A stretch of DNA of 5,730 bases from an uncultured Faecalibacterium sp. (GTDB taxonomy: Bacteria; Bacillota; Clostridia; Oscillospirales; Ruminococcaceae), in NCBI GenBank assembly GCA_934526125.1, contig CAKSZU010000099.1, forward strand, positions 1-5,730, written 5' to 3'. The notes under the pieces were generated by a model. It did not search any database and had not been told where the DNA came from. It saw only the letters and a program-made list of their open reading frames with translations. Below, one piece after another: positions 1 to 4,753 of the stretch (position 1 is the first letter of the stretch; the number at the start of each line of letters is the position of its first letter). Both the position numbers and the translations under genes were made by a program.

Positions 1-344
1 CCTTCCATGACCAGATCGGGTGCGCTGCCGCCCTCGATGGCGGTGTTGACCTGATCGTCGCCGTTGGTGTAGTCCAGATACTCAACGGTGACGTTGATGT
101 CAGGATACTTGGCGTTGAAGCTTGCGATCAGCTCCTGCACAGTATCGTCGTTGCCCCAGCCGCCGATGGGGTATGTCCACAGCTTGATGTTGGCACCCGC
201 AGAAGCGGTGCTGCCTGCTGCAGAGCTTGCAGTGGAGGAAGCGGCAGTGCTGGAAGAGCTGCCGCCGCATGCTGCCAGAGCACCGGCAGCGCCGATGGCA
301 CCCACGGCCTTCAGGAAAGAGCGGCGAGAGATACTGTTTTTCAT
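1..344 (-). CDS. Sugar ABC transporter substrate-binding lipoprotein (extracellular solute-binding protein family 1), N-terminal part
   Basis: This is the first 114 residues of a secreted, lipid-anchored binding protein that would capture a sugar or oligosaccharide outside the cell and deliver it to an ABC importer; the rest lies beyond the left edge. The ATG at 344-342 is preceded by TAAGGAG with good spacing. Residues 1-26 are a lipoprotein signal: SRRSFLK (6-12), a hydrophobic Ala/Gly stretch, then lipobox LAAC with Cys26 as the lipidated residue. Residues 27-50 are a Ser/Ala/Thr-rich linker. The mature domain begins with IKLWTYP (53-59), and FNAKYPDINVTVEYLDY (76-92) and GSAPDLV (106-112) are typical of the family 1 fold. 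SRRSFLK also fits the twin-arginine consensus. The gene is divergent from the RpiR-type regulator at 941, which probably controls it. Family is near certain; the substrate cannot be told from this fragment. Confidence 0.93.
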   Translation of the reverse strand, partial: MKNSISRRSFLKAVGAIGAAGALAACGGSSSSTAASSTASSAAGSTASAGANIKLWTYPIGGWGNDDTVQELIASFNAKYPDINVTVEYLDYTNGDDQVNTAIEGGSAPDLVME

Positions 345-386
345 AAGAAACTTCTCCTTACTCATCTAAAAAAGATACGTTCTGCT

Positions 387-409
387 GCGGCCGTTCGTGC
401 GGCGGCCGC
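387..409 (-). other. GC-rich hairpin in the leader of the binding-protein mRNA
   Basis: GCGGCCG at 387-393 pairs with CGGCCGC at 403-409 around a 9-base loop. It falls inside the roughly 70-base untranslated leader predicted between the promoter at 423-451 and the ATG at 344. No T-run follows on the minus strand (the next bases read AGCAGAACG), so it does not look like an attenuator terminator. It may stabilise the mRNA or have no function. Confidence 0.35.
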
Positions 410-422
410 TGTTGTTGGCCTT

Positions 423-451
423 ATTATAGAAAATATTTTTCATTTTGTCTA
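423..451 (-). promoter_or_regulatory. Sigma-A promoter of the sugar-binding-protein gene
   Basis: Read on the minus strand, TAGACA (451-446; 5 of 6 to TTGACA) is followed after exactly 17 bases by a perfect TATAAT (428-423). The spacer is very A+T-rich. Transcription should start near 416, giving a leader of about 70 bases before the ATG at 344. Confidence 0.8.
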
Positions 452-459
452 TCGGCTGC

Positions 460-500
460 TTGTACAATCTTGAAAGAACTTTCTTGTTCATCTCGTACAA
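460..500. promoter_or_regulatory. Candidate operator cluster upstream of the transporter promoter
   Basis: Just upstream (minus-strand sense) of the -35 box lie a perfect palindrome TTGTACAA (460-467), an inverted repeat GAAAG-AA-CTTTC (472-483), and a near copy of the first element, TCGTACAA (493-500). The two GTACAA elements sit 33 bases apart, about three helical turns. Palindromes of this size are typical of dimeric regulators, and the obvious candidate is the divergent RpiR-type protein. The assignment is an inference. Confidence 0.4.
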
Positions 501-501
501 C

Positions 502-686
502 TTCGGCGAAAAGACGGACCGCTTCCGGCTGAAAACGGAAAATTTTTGTAGTTGTAGCCAATTTGTAACTATTTCAAAAAATCATACTTTTTCAATTCTG
601 AAAAATGTTTTCGGGACGAAAAGAGGGCAAACCGGCTGGTTTTGAAAAGAATTTTCGCGAATAAGACGCACTTTTCCTCGAAAATT
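502..686. repeat. Recurrent TTTTCG/CGAAAA inverted-repeat elements
   Basis: Related dyads recur in this A+T-rich stretch: TTCG-G-CGAA (502-510), TTTTCG-GGA-CGAAAA (608-622, perfect 6-base arms), TTCGCGAA (654-661, perfect palindrome), and AATTTTCG (650-657) matched by CGAAAATT (679-686), a perfect 8-base inverted repeat with a 21-base spacer. The shared TTTCG/CGAAA half-site suggests several binding sites for one protein. Chance recurrence in an A-rich region cannot be excluded. Confidence 0.35.
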
Positions 687-732
687 GGACGCTCTGCACA
701 GAAAAGAAGGTGAAAATGTAGTCAAACCGGCT
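628..732. repeat. 10-base direct repeat CAAACCGGCT ahead of the regulator promoter
   Basis: CAAACCGGCT occurs exactly at 628-637 and again at 723-732. The first copy is part of a small dyad, AAACC-GGCT-GGTTT (629-642). The second ends one base before the -35 box of the promoter at 734-762, a position where a bound protein would affect RNA polymerase. It could be an autoregulatory operator of the RpiR-type regulator, but only position and repetition support this. Confidence 0.35.
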
Positions 733-733
733 C

Positions 734-762
734 TTGCCAACGCCCGGGGATTCTTTTATACT
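734..762 (+). promoter_or_regulatory. Sigma-A promoter P1 of the RpiR-type regulator
   Basis: TTGCCA (734-739; 5 of 6 to TTGACA), a 17-base spacer and TATACT (757-762; 5 of 6 to TATAAT) form a well-spaced promoter pointing at the regulator. The predicted start near 769 leaves a leader of about 170 bases. Confidence 0.65.
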
Positions 763-836
763 TTTCTTATGAACAGCCCGGTGTTCCCGATCGATCGCAG
801 CAGAGCCGGGCCGGATATCGCAGATATGAAGTTCCG

Positions 837-865
837 TTCACACTGATTTCCTGTCTTGCGATAAT
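837..865 (+). promoter_or_regulatory. Possible second promoter P2 of the RpiR-type regulator
   Basis: TTCACA (837-842; 5 of 6) and GATAAT (860-865; 5 of 6) are separated by exactly 17 bases. Start near 872 would give a leader of about 70 bases, shorter than from P1. With two 5-of-6 boxes at ideal spacing it is plausible, although single matches of this quality also arise by chance. Confidence 0.4.
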
Positions 866-940
866 GAAAAACTTCCCGGCAATGGCGTCGGCGGGTGCGG
901 CTGACCCCGGGCGGGGATGGACAGGAAAGAGGAAACGACC

Positions 941-1792
941 ATGTCTACGACCACGAACTTCTGGGAGCTGCTGCAGCAGCGGCAGGACGACCTGACAAAA
1001 TCCGGCCGTGCGGTGGCGGATTATCTGATCCACCACGCCGACGAGGCGCAGTATCTCTCCATTTCCTCGCTGGCGAAGGAGTGCAAGGTGGCGGAGGCCA
1101 CCGTGTTCCGCTTCTGCCGTGCGCTGGGCTTCGAGGGCTACCACGAGATGCGCATCTCGCTGGCGCAGGCCAATGCCACCGGCGCACTGGTCAACCAGCA
1201 TGAGCCGGAGCCGGGGGCCACGACGGCCAGTCTCTGCGAACATGCCAGCGGTCTGTTCCTCACGGCCATCAACGGCACCCAGAACGCTCTCTCGCCGGAG
1301 GCGGTGGAGCAGGCGGTGGACCTGATGCGGGCGGCAAAACAGGTGTTCTGCCTGGGACAGGGCGGCAGCATGCTGCTGGCCAATGATATCTGCGCCCGGT
1401 TCTCCAGCCTCTCCAATAAGTTCCGCACGGCAGGCGACAGCCATATGCAGATCCTGGCCGCCAGCCTGATGGGGCCGGAGGACGTGGTGCTCTTCGTCTC
1501 CTACTCGGGCGCTACCCGCGATATGCTGGAGACTCTCCGCACCGCCAGAGGGGCGGGGGCAAAGATCATCCTGCTGACCCACTACGAGGACTCGCCCGGC
1601 GCGGCCCTTGCCGATGTGGTGCTGCGGTGCGGCGCGCAGGAGAGCCCGCTGGACTCGGGCAGCATCCCCATCAAGGTGGCCGTCCTCTATGTGGGCGAGG
1701 TGCTTCTGCTTCGCTACATGCTGGACGACCCCGAGCGTTCCAACGAGGCCCAGGACCGCGCCAGCGAGGCGGTCGCCATCAAATTGATCTGA
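941..1792 (+). CDS. MurR/RpiR-family transcriptional regulator (HTH + SIS domain)
   Basis: A 283-residue DNA-binding regulator of the normal length for its family. The N-terminal winged-helix HTH (about residues 1-77) includes the helix-turn-helix ISSLAKECKVAEATVFRFCR (41-60) and the typical follow-on LGFEGYHEMR (62-71). The C-terminal SIS (sugar isomerase) domain, about 110-245, has the strand and loop VFCLGQGGS (135-143) and the phosphosugar-binding motif SYSGATRD (187-194). Family members sense a sugar phosphate and control uptake or catabolism genes; here the divergent sugar ABC transporter is the likely target and autoregulation is likely. I chose the ATG at 941 because AGGAAAGAGG (923-932) sits 8 bases upstream; an in-frame ATG at 917 would lie ahead of that site and adds only eight residues. 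A hairpin terminator follows seven bases after the stop. The effector sugar cannot be read from the sequence. Confidence 0.95.
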   Translation: MSTTTNFWELLQQRQDDLTKSGRAVADYLIHHADEAQYLSISSLAKECKVAEATVFRFCRALGFEGYHEMRISLAQANATGALVNQHEPEPGATTASLCEHASGLFLTAINGTQNALSPEAVEQAVDLMRAAKQVFCLGQGGSMLLANDICARFSSLSNKFRTAGDSHMQILAASLMGPEDVVLFVSYSGATRDMLETLRTARGAGAKIILLTHYEDSPGAALADVVLRCGAQESPLDSGSIPIKVAVLYVGEVLLLRYMLDDPERSNEAQDRASEAVAIKLI

Positions 1793-1798
1793 GTGCAG

Positions 1799-1827
1799 AA
1801 CGGACAGTGACGAGCTGTCCGTTTTTT
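1799..1827 (+). terminator. Rho-independent terminator of the RpiR-type regulator
   Basis: AACGGACAG (1799-1807) pairs perfectly with CTGTCCGTT (1815-1823) around a 7-base loop, and six T residues run from 1822 to 1827. It ends the regulator's transcript and separates it from spoIVA, implying that spoIVA needs its own promoter. Confidence 0.9.
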
Positions 1828-1839
1828 GCTGCCCTGCGT

Positions 1840-1868
1840 TCATAACCTGCCGCCTGTCCGAATACACT
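1840..1868 (+). promoter_or_regulatory. Sigma-E-like (mother-cell sporulation) promoter of spoIVA
   Basis: TCATAAC (1840-1846) resembles the sigma-E -35 element (KMATATT in Bacillus subtilis; 5 of 7). Exactly 14 bases later AATACACT (1861-1868) matches the -10 element CATACAHT at 7 of 8 positions. It lies in the short gap between the regulator's terminator and the spoIVA ribosome-binding site, with a predicted start near 1875. In B. subtilis spoIVA is transcribed by sigma-E, so element, spacing and gene identity agree. No sigma-A promoter of comparable quality is seen in this gap. Confidence 0.6.
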
Positions 1869-1882
1869 GTTCCGAGAAGCAG

Positions 1883-1928
1883 AGGAGAGGAGCGGAGGAA
1901 TTTGGAACAACAGGAGCGTTTGGAACAG
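1883..1928 (+). promoter_or_regulatory. spoIVA: Doubled translation-start region of spoIVA
   Basis: Two in-frame TTG codons, 18 bases apart (1902 and 1920), sit in near-identical surroundings: GGAG-GAA-TTTGGAACAA (1894-1910) and GGAG-CG-TTTGGAACAG (1913-1928). The first TTG has the better ribosome-binding site, AGGAGAGGAG (1883-1892), ending 9 bases upstream; the GGAG directly ahead of the second leaves only 3 bases. The second start lines up residue for residue with the start of B. subtilis SpoIVA as I recall it. No ATG is available nearby. Confidence 0.55.
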
Positions 1929-3401
1929 ACGGCGGTCTGCCGGGAGATCGGTGCCCGCACCGGCGGCGAGATCCTCATCGGCGTGGTGGGGCCGGTGCGC
2001 ACCGGCAAAAGCACCCTGATCAAGCAGTTCATGGAGCAGCTGATCCTGCCCGCCATGGAGCCGGACGATGCCCGGATGCGGGCCCGGGACGAGCTGCCGC
2101 AGTCGGCGGCAGGGCGCACCATCATGACGACCGAACCGAAATTCATCCCGGAAAACGCCATCTCCCTGCAGCTGGAGGAGGGGGGAGCGTGCCGCATCCG
2201 GTTCATCGACTGCGTGGGGTATCTGGTGGAAGGGGCCATGGGACACGAGGAGAACGAAAAGCCCCGGATGGTCAAGAGCCCCTGGTTTGAGGAGGCGATC
2301 CCCTTTGATCTTGCCGCCGAGACCGGCACCCGCAAGGTCATCCGGGACCATTCCACCATCGGCATCGTGGTCACGACCGACGGTTCCATCAGCGAGATCC
2401 CCCGGCAGAACTATCTCCCCGCCGAAAAGCGGGTGGTGGAGGAGCTGGAAGCACTGGGCAAGCCCTATGTGATCCTTCTCAACAGCACCCGGCCGGACGC
2501 GCCGGAGACGAAGGCCCTTGCGGCGGAGCTGGAACGTACCTATGGCCGCACCGTCCTGCCGGTGAGCTGTTTGGATCTGACGCGGGAGGATCTGCTGTCC
2601 ATCCTGCAGAAGGTCCTGTATGAGTTCCCGGTGAAGGAGCTGGATTTTGCGATCCCCCGCTGGGTGACCATGCTGGACCGGGGCCACTGGCTCCAGACCG
2701 AGATCTATTCGGCGGCGCTGCAGTTCTCGGAAAAGATCACCCGGATGCGGGATGTCCCGGCCCGGAACAGCGCCGGAGCCCTTGCAGGGGACTCCATCCA
2801 GCGCGCTACCCTCAGCGGGATGGACCTTTCGGACGGCATCGTCCGGGTGACGGTGCTGCTGAAGCCGGAGGTGTTCTACAAGGTCCTCAGCGAGCAGACC
2901 GGTCTGGAGATCGGAGACGAAGCGGGACTGATGCCCTGCATCATTGAGCTTGCCCGGGCAAAGCGGGAGTACGAGAAGATCCGCAGCGCTCTGGAACAGG
3001 TGGAAGCCACCGGCTACGGCATCGTGATGCCCACCATCGGCGAGCTGACCCTCGAACAGCCGGAGATCGTCCGGCAGGGCGGGCGGTACGGCGTCCGGCT
3101 GGAAGCCAGCGCTCCCTCCATCCATATGCTCAAGGCCGTCATCCACACGGAGGTCAGCCCCATCGTGGGCACCGAAAAGCAGAGCGAGGATCTGGTGCAG
3201 AGCCTGCTGGGGGACTTCGAGTCCGACCCGGAGCGGCTGTGGGAGTCCAACATCTTCGGCAAGAGCCTGCATGAGCTGGTCAACGAGGGGCTGCAGAACA
3301 AACTCCTCCACATGCCGCAGGAAGCCCGCACCCGGCTGCAGGAGACGCTGGAAAAAGTCATCAACGACGGCTGCAGCGGGCTGATCTGTATCCTGCTGTA
3401 A
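1902..3401 (+). CDS. spoIVA: Stage IV sporulation protein A (spore coat basement-layer ATPase)
   Basis: SpoIVA is a cytoskeletal ATPase made in the mother cell; it polymerises on the forespore surface, anchored by SpoVM, as the base of the spore coat and is also needed for cortex formation. The product is 499 residues from TTG 1902 (493 from TTG 1920), against 492 in B. subtilis, and is recognisable throughout. Residues 1-240 are the TRAFAC-type P-loop domain: Walker A GPVRTGKST (30-38, Lys36), the invariant DELPQSAAGRTIMTTEPKF (63-81), a Walker B-like strand IRFIDCVGY (99-107, Asp103), and STIGIVVTTDGS (151-162). Middle and C-terminal regions carry GYGIVMP (371-377), VRLEASAPSIHMLK (398-411) and VGTEKQSEDLV (422-432). 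The hydrophobic tail CSGLICILL (491-499) keeps the glycine before the last six residues, the part of the family that contacts SpoVM. The reading frame is intact. It is a single-gene unit between two terminators, probably under sigma-E control. Confidence 0.97.
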   Translation: MEQQERLEQTAVCREIGARTGGEILIGVVGPVRTGKSTLIKQFMEQLILPAMEPDDARMRARDELPQSAAGRTIMTTEPKFIPENAISLQLEEGGACRIRFIDCVGYLVEGAMGHEENEKPRMVKSPWFEEAIPFDLAAETGTRKVIRDHSTIGIVVTTDGSISEIPRQNYLPAEKRVVEELEALGKPYVILLNSTRPDAPETKALAAELERTYGRTVLPVSCLDLTREDLLSILQKVLYEFPVKELDFAIPRWVTMLDRGHWLQTEIYSAALQFSEKITRMRDVPARNSAGALAGDSIQRATLSGMDLSDGIVRVTVLLKPEVFYKVLSEQTGLEIGDEAGLMPCIIELARAKREYEKIRSALEQVEATGYGIVMPTIGELTLEQPEIVRQGGRYGVRLEASAPSIHMLKAVIHTEVSPIVGTEKQSEDLVQSLLGDFESDPERLWESNIFGKSLHELVNEGLQNKLLHMPQEARTRLQETLEKVINDGCSGLICILL

Positions 3402-3415
3402 AGGTCGGCAGCCTC

Positions 3416-3557
3416 ACCCTCTCCGTCATTGCTGCGCAATGCCACCTCTCCCGAAGGGAGAGGCTGTTGCGGCTCGGCTTTCAGCTGGTGCTGATCTCGC
3501 AGATGCGTTGGCTCCCCCTTTGGGGGAGCTGACGAGCGCTAGCGAGACTGAGAGGGT
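3416..3557. repeat. Composite hairpin repeat with inverted ends (intergenic repeat, MITE-like)
   Basis: A 142-base element starts 14 bases after the spoIVA stop. Its ends are ACCCTCTCCGTC (3416-3427) and, inverted, ACCCTCTCAGTC (3557-3546), matching at 11 of 12 positions. Inside each end comes a small dyad (ATTGC-TGC-GCAAT, 3428-3440; CGCTAGCG, 3537-3544) and then a perfect 8-base-pair hairpin: CCTCTCCC/GGGAGAGG with loop GAA (3445-3463) and GCTCCCCC/GGGGGAGC with loop TTT (3511-3529). The element is thus two similar half-units facing each other across a spacer of about 45 bases, which holds two weaker dyads (TCAGC-TGGT-GCTGA, 3481-3494; ATCT-CGC-AGAT, 3494-3504). It encodes no protein. Similar elements are, to my recollection, scattered between genes in Faecalibacterium-type genomes. 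Confidence 0.7.
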
Positions 3558-3590
3558 TTGCCGTCCACAGAAGATCCCCATAACCAACAA

Positions 3591-3618
3591 AAAAGGAGCC
3601 GCGGCTGCGGCTCCTTTT
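3591..3618 (-). terminator. Strong, probably bidirectional terminator between spoIVA and azlD
   Basis: AAAAGGAGCCGC (3591-3602) pairs perfectly with GCGGCTCCTTTT (3607-3618) around a 4-base loop, a 12-base-pair stem. On the minus strand the stem runs into six T residues and lies 16 bases beyond the azlD stop, so it is foremost the azlCD terminator. On the plus strand it has four T residues and is the only terminator-like hairpin downstream of spoIVA, so it may serve both. Confidence 0.9.
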
Positions 3619-3634
3619 GGCGTGTTTTCAGTTT

Positions 3635-3946
3635 TCAGCGCACCAGGAACAGTTCCAGCACCAGCACCACGGCGCAGCAGGAGACCGACACCTGGAACAG
3701 GCTGGCACCGAACCATGCGGCGGCGATGCCGACGACCAGGGCGGCCGCTCCGGCAATGGGGCTCTGGGTGGCGTTGACGATGGCCGGGAAGGTCATGACC
3801 GCCAGCGTCACATAGGGCACATAGTACAGGAACGACTGGATGAACTGGTTTTTGATGGGTTTCCGGATCAGGGTCAGGGGCAGGACACGGATGGCGTAGG
3901 AGACCGCGGCCATCACGGCGATATAGATCCAGTTGTTATAAGTCAT
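3635..3946 (-). CDS. azlD: AzlD family small membrane subunit of branched-chain amino-acid exporter
   Basis: A 103-residue integral membrane protein, the usual size for AzlD, the small partner of AzlC in an exporter of branched-chain amino acids (and of toxic analogues such as azaleucine in B. subtilis). Four hydrophobic segments are visible (about residues 5-24, 38-57, 63-81 and 84-101). Conserved-looking features are the Arg-Val-Leu-Pro turn after the first helix (20-23), YYVPYVTLAVMTFPAI (41-56) and the Ala/Gly-rich third helix. The ATG overlaps the azlC stop as ATGA, and GAGGAGG is placed 8 bases before it, inside the end of azlC; the two are translationally coupled. The terminator follows directly. 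Family is clear; substrate is inferred from the family. Confidence 0.92.
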   Translation of the reverse strand: MTYNNWIYIAVMAAVSYAIRVLPLTLIRKPIKNQFIQSFLYYVPYVTLAVMTFPAIVNATQSPIAGAAALVVGIAAAWFGASLFQVSVSCCAVVLVLELFLVR

Positions 3947-4686
3947 TGTTCAGCCTCCTCACTCTGGGTCGGAACAGGGAACAGAAGGGCCGCACCGCAG
4001 GAGATGAACACCGTCAGAAGGATGGTGCGGGTGCCGTCCGAGAGGGAGGCGACACCGGGCAGATAGTTGCAGACAAAGCTGAGGGCAAAGCTCAGCATGA
4101 CCAGCACGGCCACGACTTTGTTCTTCCGGGCCGGGGGGATGATGATGGCAAGGAACATGCCGTACAGGGCAACGCTCAGGGCGCTGACCACCCGCACCGG
4201 CAGCAGGTTGCCCGCCACGATGCCCAGAGCCGTTCCCATGGCCCAGGCGGGGGCGGCCAGCGTGATGGCACCGTAGGTGTAGAAGGGGTTCAGGTACCCC
4301 GGCCGGGCAATGGTGATGCCGAACAGCTCGTCGGTGACGTCATAGCCGATGATGAGCCGGTGAAAAAAGGGAGTGCCGGGCGCGAACCGCTGGGCCAGCG
4401 CACAGCTCATCAGCAGATAGCGCGCGTTGGCGATCAGGGTGATGATGGCGACTTCCAGATAGGTGGCCCCGGCGGCAATCAGCGAGAACGCGGCGTACTC
4501 ACCGGCGGAAGCATTGTTGAACAGGCTTGCGATGAACCCCTGCACCGGGGTCAGCCCGGCGGTGCGGGCCGCAATGCCCAGCGAGAACGAAACAGCAAAA
4601 TAGCCCAGTGCGATGGGGACGCCGTCCCGCATTCCCTCGCAGAACACCTTGCGGCTGAACGCATAGGGCTTCTGAGTGGTTTCCAT
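3943..4686 (-). CDS. azlC: AzlC family permease, large subunit of branched-chain amino-acid exporter
   Basis: A 247-residue polytopic membrane protein, the normal size for AzlC, which forms a two-component branched-chain amino-acid exporter with AzlD. The first membrane region has the typical FCEGMRDGVPIALGYFAVSF (15-34). Other family-like segments are FNNASAGEYAA (56-66), the NARYLLMS motif (87-94) and YDVTDELFG (125-133); several more hydrophobic helices follow to about residue 236, with a polar tail. I chose the ATG at 4686-4684, 9 bases after AGGAAAGGAG; a longer reading from a GTG at 4734 is rejected because it begins upstream of the -10 box. The gene overlaps azlD by four bases and is read from its own promoter at 4725-4753. 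In B. subtilis azlCD is under an Lrp-like repressor; none is present in this window. Confidence 0.94.
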   Translation of the reverse strand: METTQKPYAFSRKVFCEGMRDGVPIALGYFAVSFSLGIAARTAGLTPVQGFIASLFNNASAGEYAAFSLIAAGATYLEVAIITLIANARYLLMSCALAQRFAPGTPFFHRLIIGYDVTDELFGITIARPGYLNPFYTYGAITLAAPAWAMGTALGIVAGNLLPVRVVSALSVALYGMFLAIIIPPARKNKVVAVLVMLSFALSFVCNYLPGVASLSDGTRTILLTVFISCGAALLFPVPTQSEEAEQ

Positions 4687-4724
4687 GGATGGTTGCTCCT
4701 TTCCTACTTCAAGACACAAAAATA

Positions 4725-4753
4725 AGTATAGCACATCCGACCGGATTTGACAA
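4725..4753 (-). promoter_or_regulatory. Sigma-A promoter of azlCD with an internal palindrome
   Basis: On the minus strand TTGTCA (4753-4748; 5 of 6) is followed after exactly 17 bases by TATACT (4730-4725; 5 of 6). Transcription should begin near 4718, about 30 bases before the azlC ATG. The spacer carries an inverted repeat, ATCCG-AC-CGGAT (4735-4746), which extends to 7-base arms with one mismatch. A protein bound there would block polymerase, so it is a candidate operator. Confidence 0.8.

Larger units (their letters stand above)
345..940. other. Divergent intergenic control region
   Basis: About 600 bases separate the binding-protein gene and the regulator. The stretch from about 420 to 720 is visibly A+T-rich against the GC-rich genes around it. 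I see no convincing protein gene. It holds a minus-strand promoter (423-451), a GC-rich leader hairpin (387-409), several short inverted and direct repeats (460-732), two plus-strand promoter candidates (734-762 and 837-865) and a GC-rich leader up to the regulator. A 25-codon ATG frame (769-846) starts almost exactly at the predicted start of transcription but has no ribosome-binding site, so I do not call it a gene. Confidence 0.7.

Noticed and set aside
88..369. 93-codon plus-strand frame over the binding-protein start
   Set aside because: It is antisense to a well-supported lipoprotein start; the Ala/Pro-rich translation is the shadow of the Ser/Ala linker.
532..545. Possible catabolite-response (cre) site TGAAAACGGAAAAT
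   Set aside because: The left half fits the cre consensus, but the conserved right-hand CA is missing, so the dyad symmetry is absent.
546..567. Three TTGTA words at 546, 552 and 563
   Set aside because: They are irregularly spaced and A+T-rich; no more than expected by chance in this composition.
445..645. 66-codon frame from TTG 445 in the divergent control region
   Set aside because: Its start overlaps the -35 box of the opposite promoter, it has no ribosome-binding site, and composition is that of A+T-rich intergenic DNA with embedded dyads.
767..2389. 540-codon open frame on the minus strand across the regulator and the start of spoIVA
   Set aside because: It lies antisense to two clear genes with recognisable domains, its translation is low-complexity Ser/Arg/His-rich without family motifs, and it spans a terminator and two promoters. 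Long antisense frames are common in GC-rich coding DNA.
1779..3311. 510-codon open frame on the minus strand opposite spoIVA
   Set aside because: It mirrors the codon pattern of spoIVA; the translation is Leu/Gly/His/Asp-rich with no recognisable fold, and spoIVA is unambiguous.
3416..3557. CRISPR array or riboswitch in the spoIVA-azlD gap
   Set aside because: The repeats are inverted, not evenly spaced direct repeats, and the element follows a stop codon between convergent genes, so it does not precede any gene it could control as a leader.
3946..4725. 259-codon open frame on the plus strand opposite azlC
   Set aside because: Gly/Gln/Asp/His-rich translation with no motif, exactly antisense to a clear membrane protein, and no promoter or ribosome-binding site of its own.
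4684..4734. Longer azlC start at GTG 4734
   Set aside because: That codon lies upstream of the -10 box (4725-4730), so it would not be transcribed from the evident promoter, and the ATG at 4686 has a strong ribosome-binding site.
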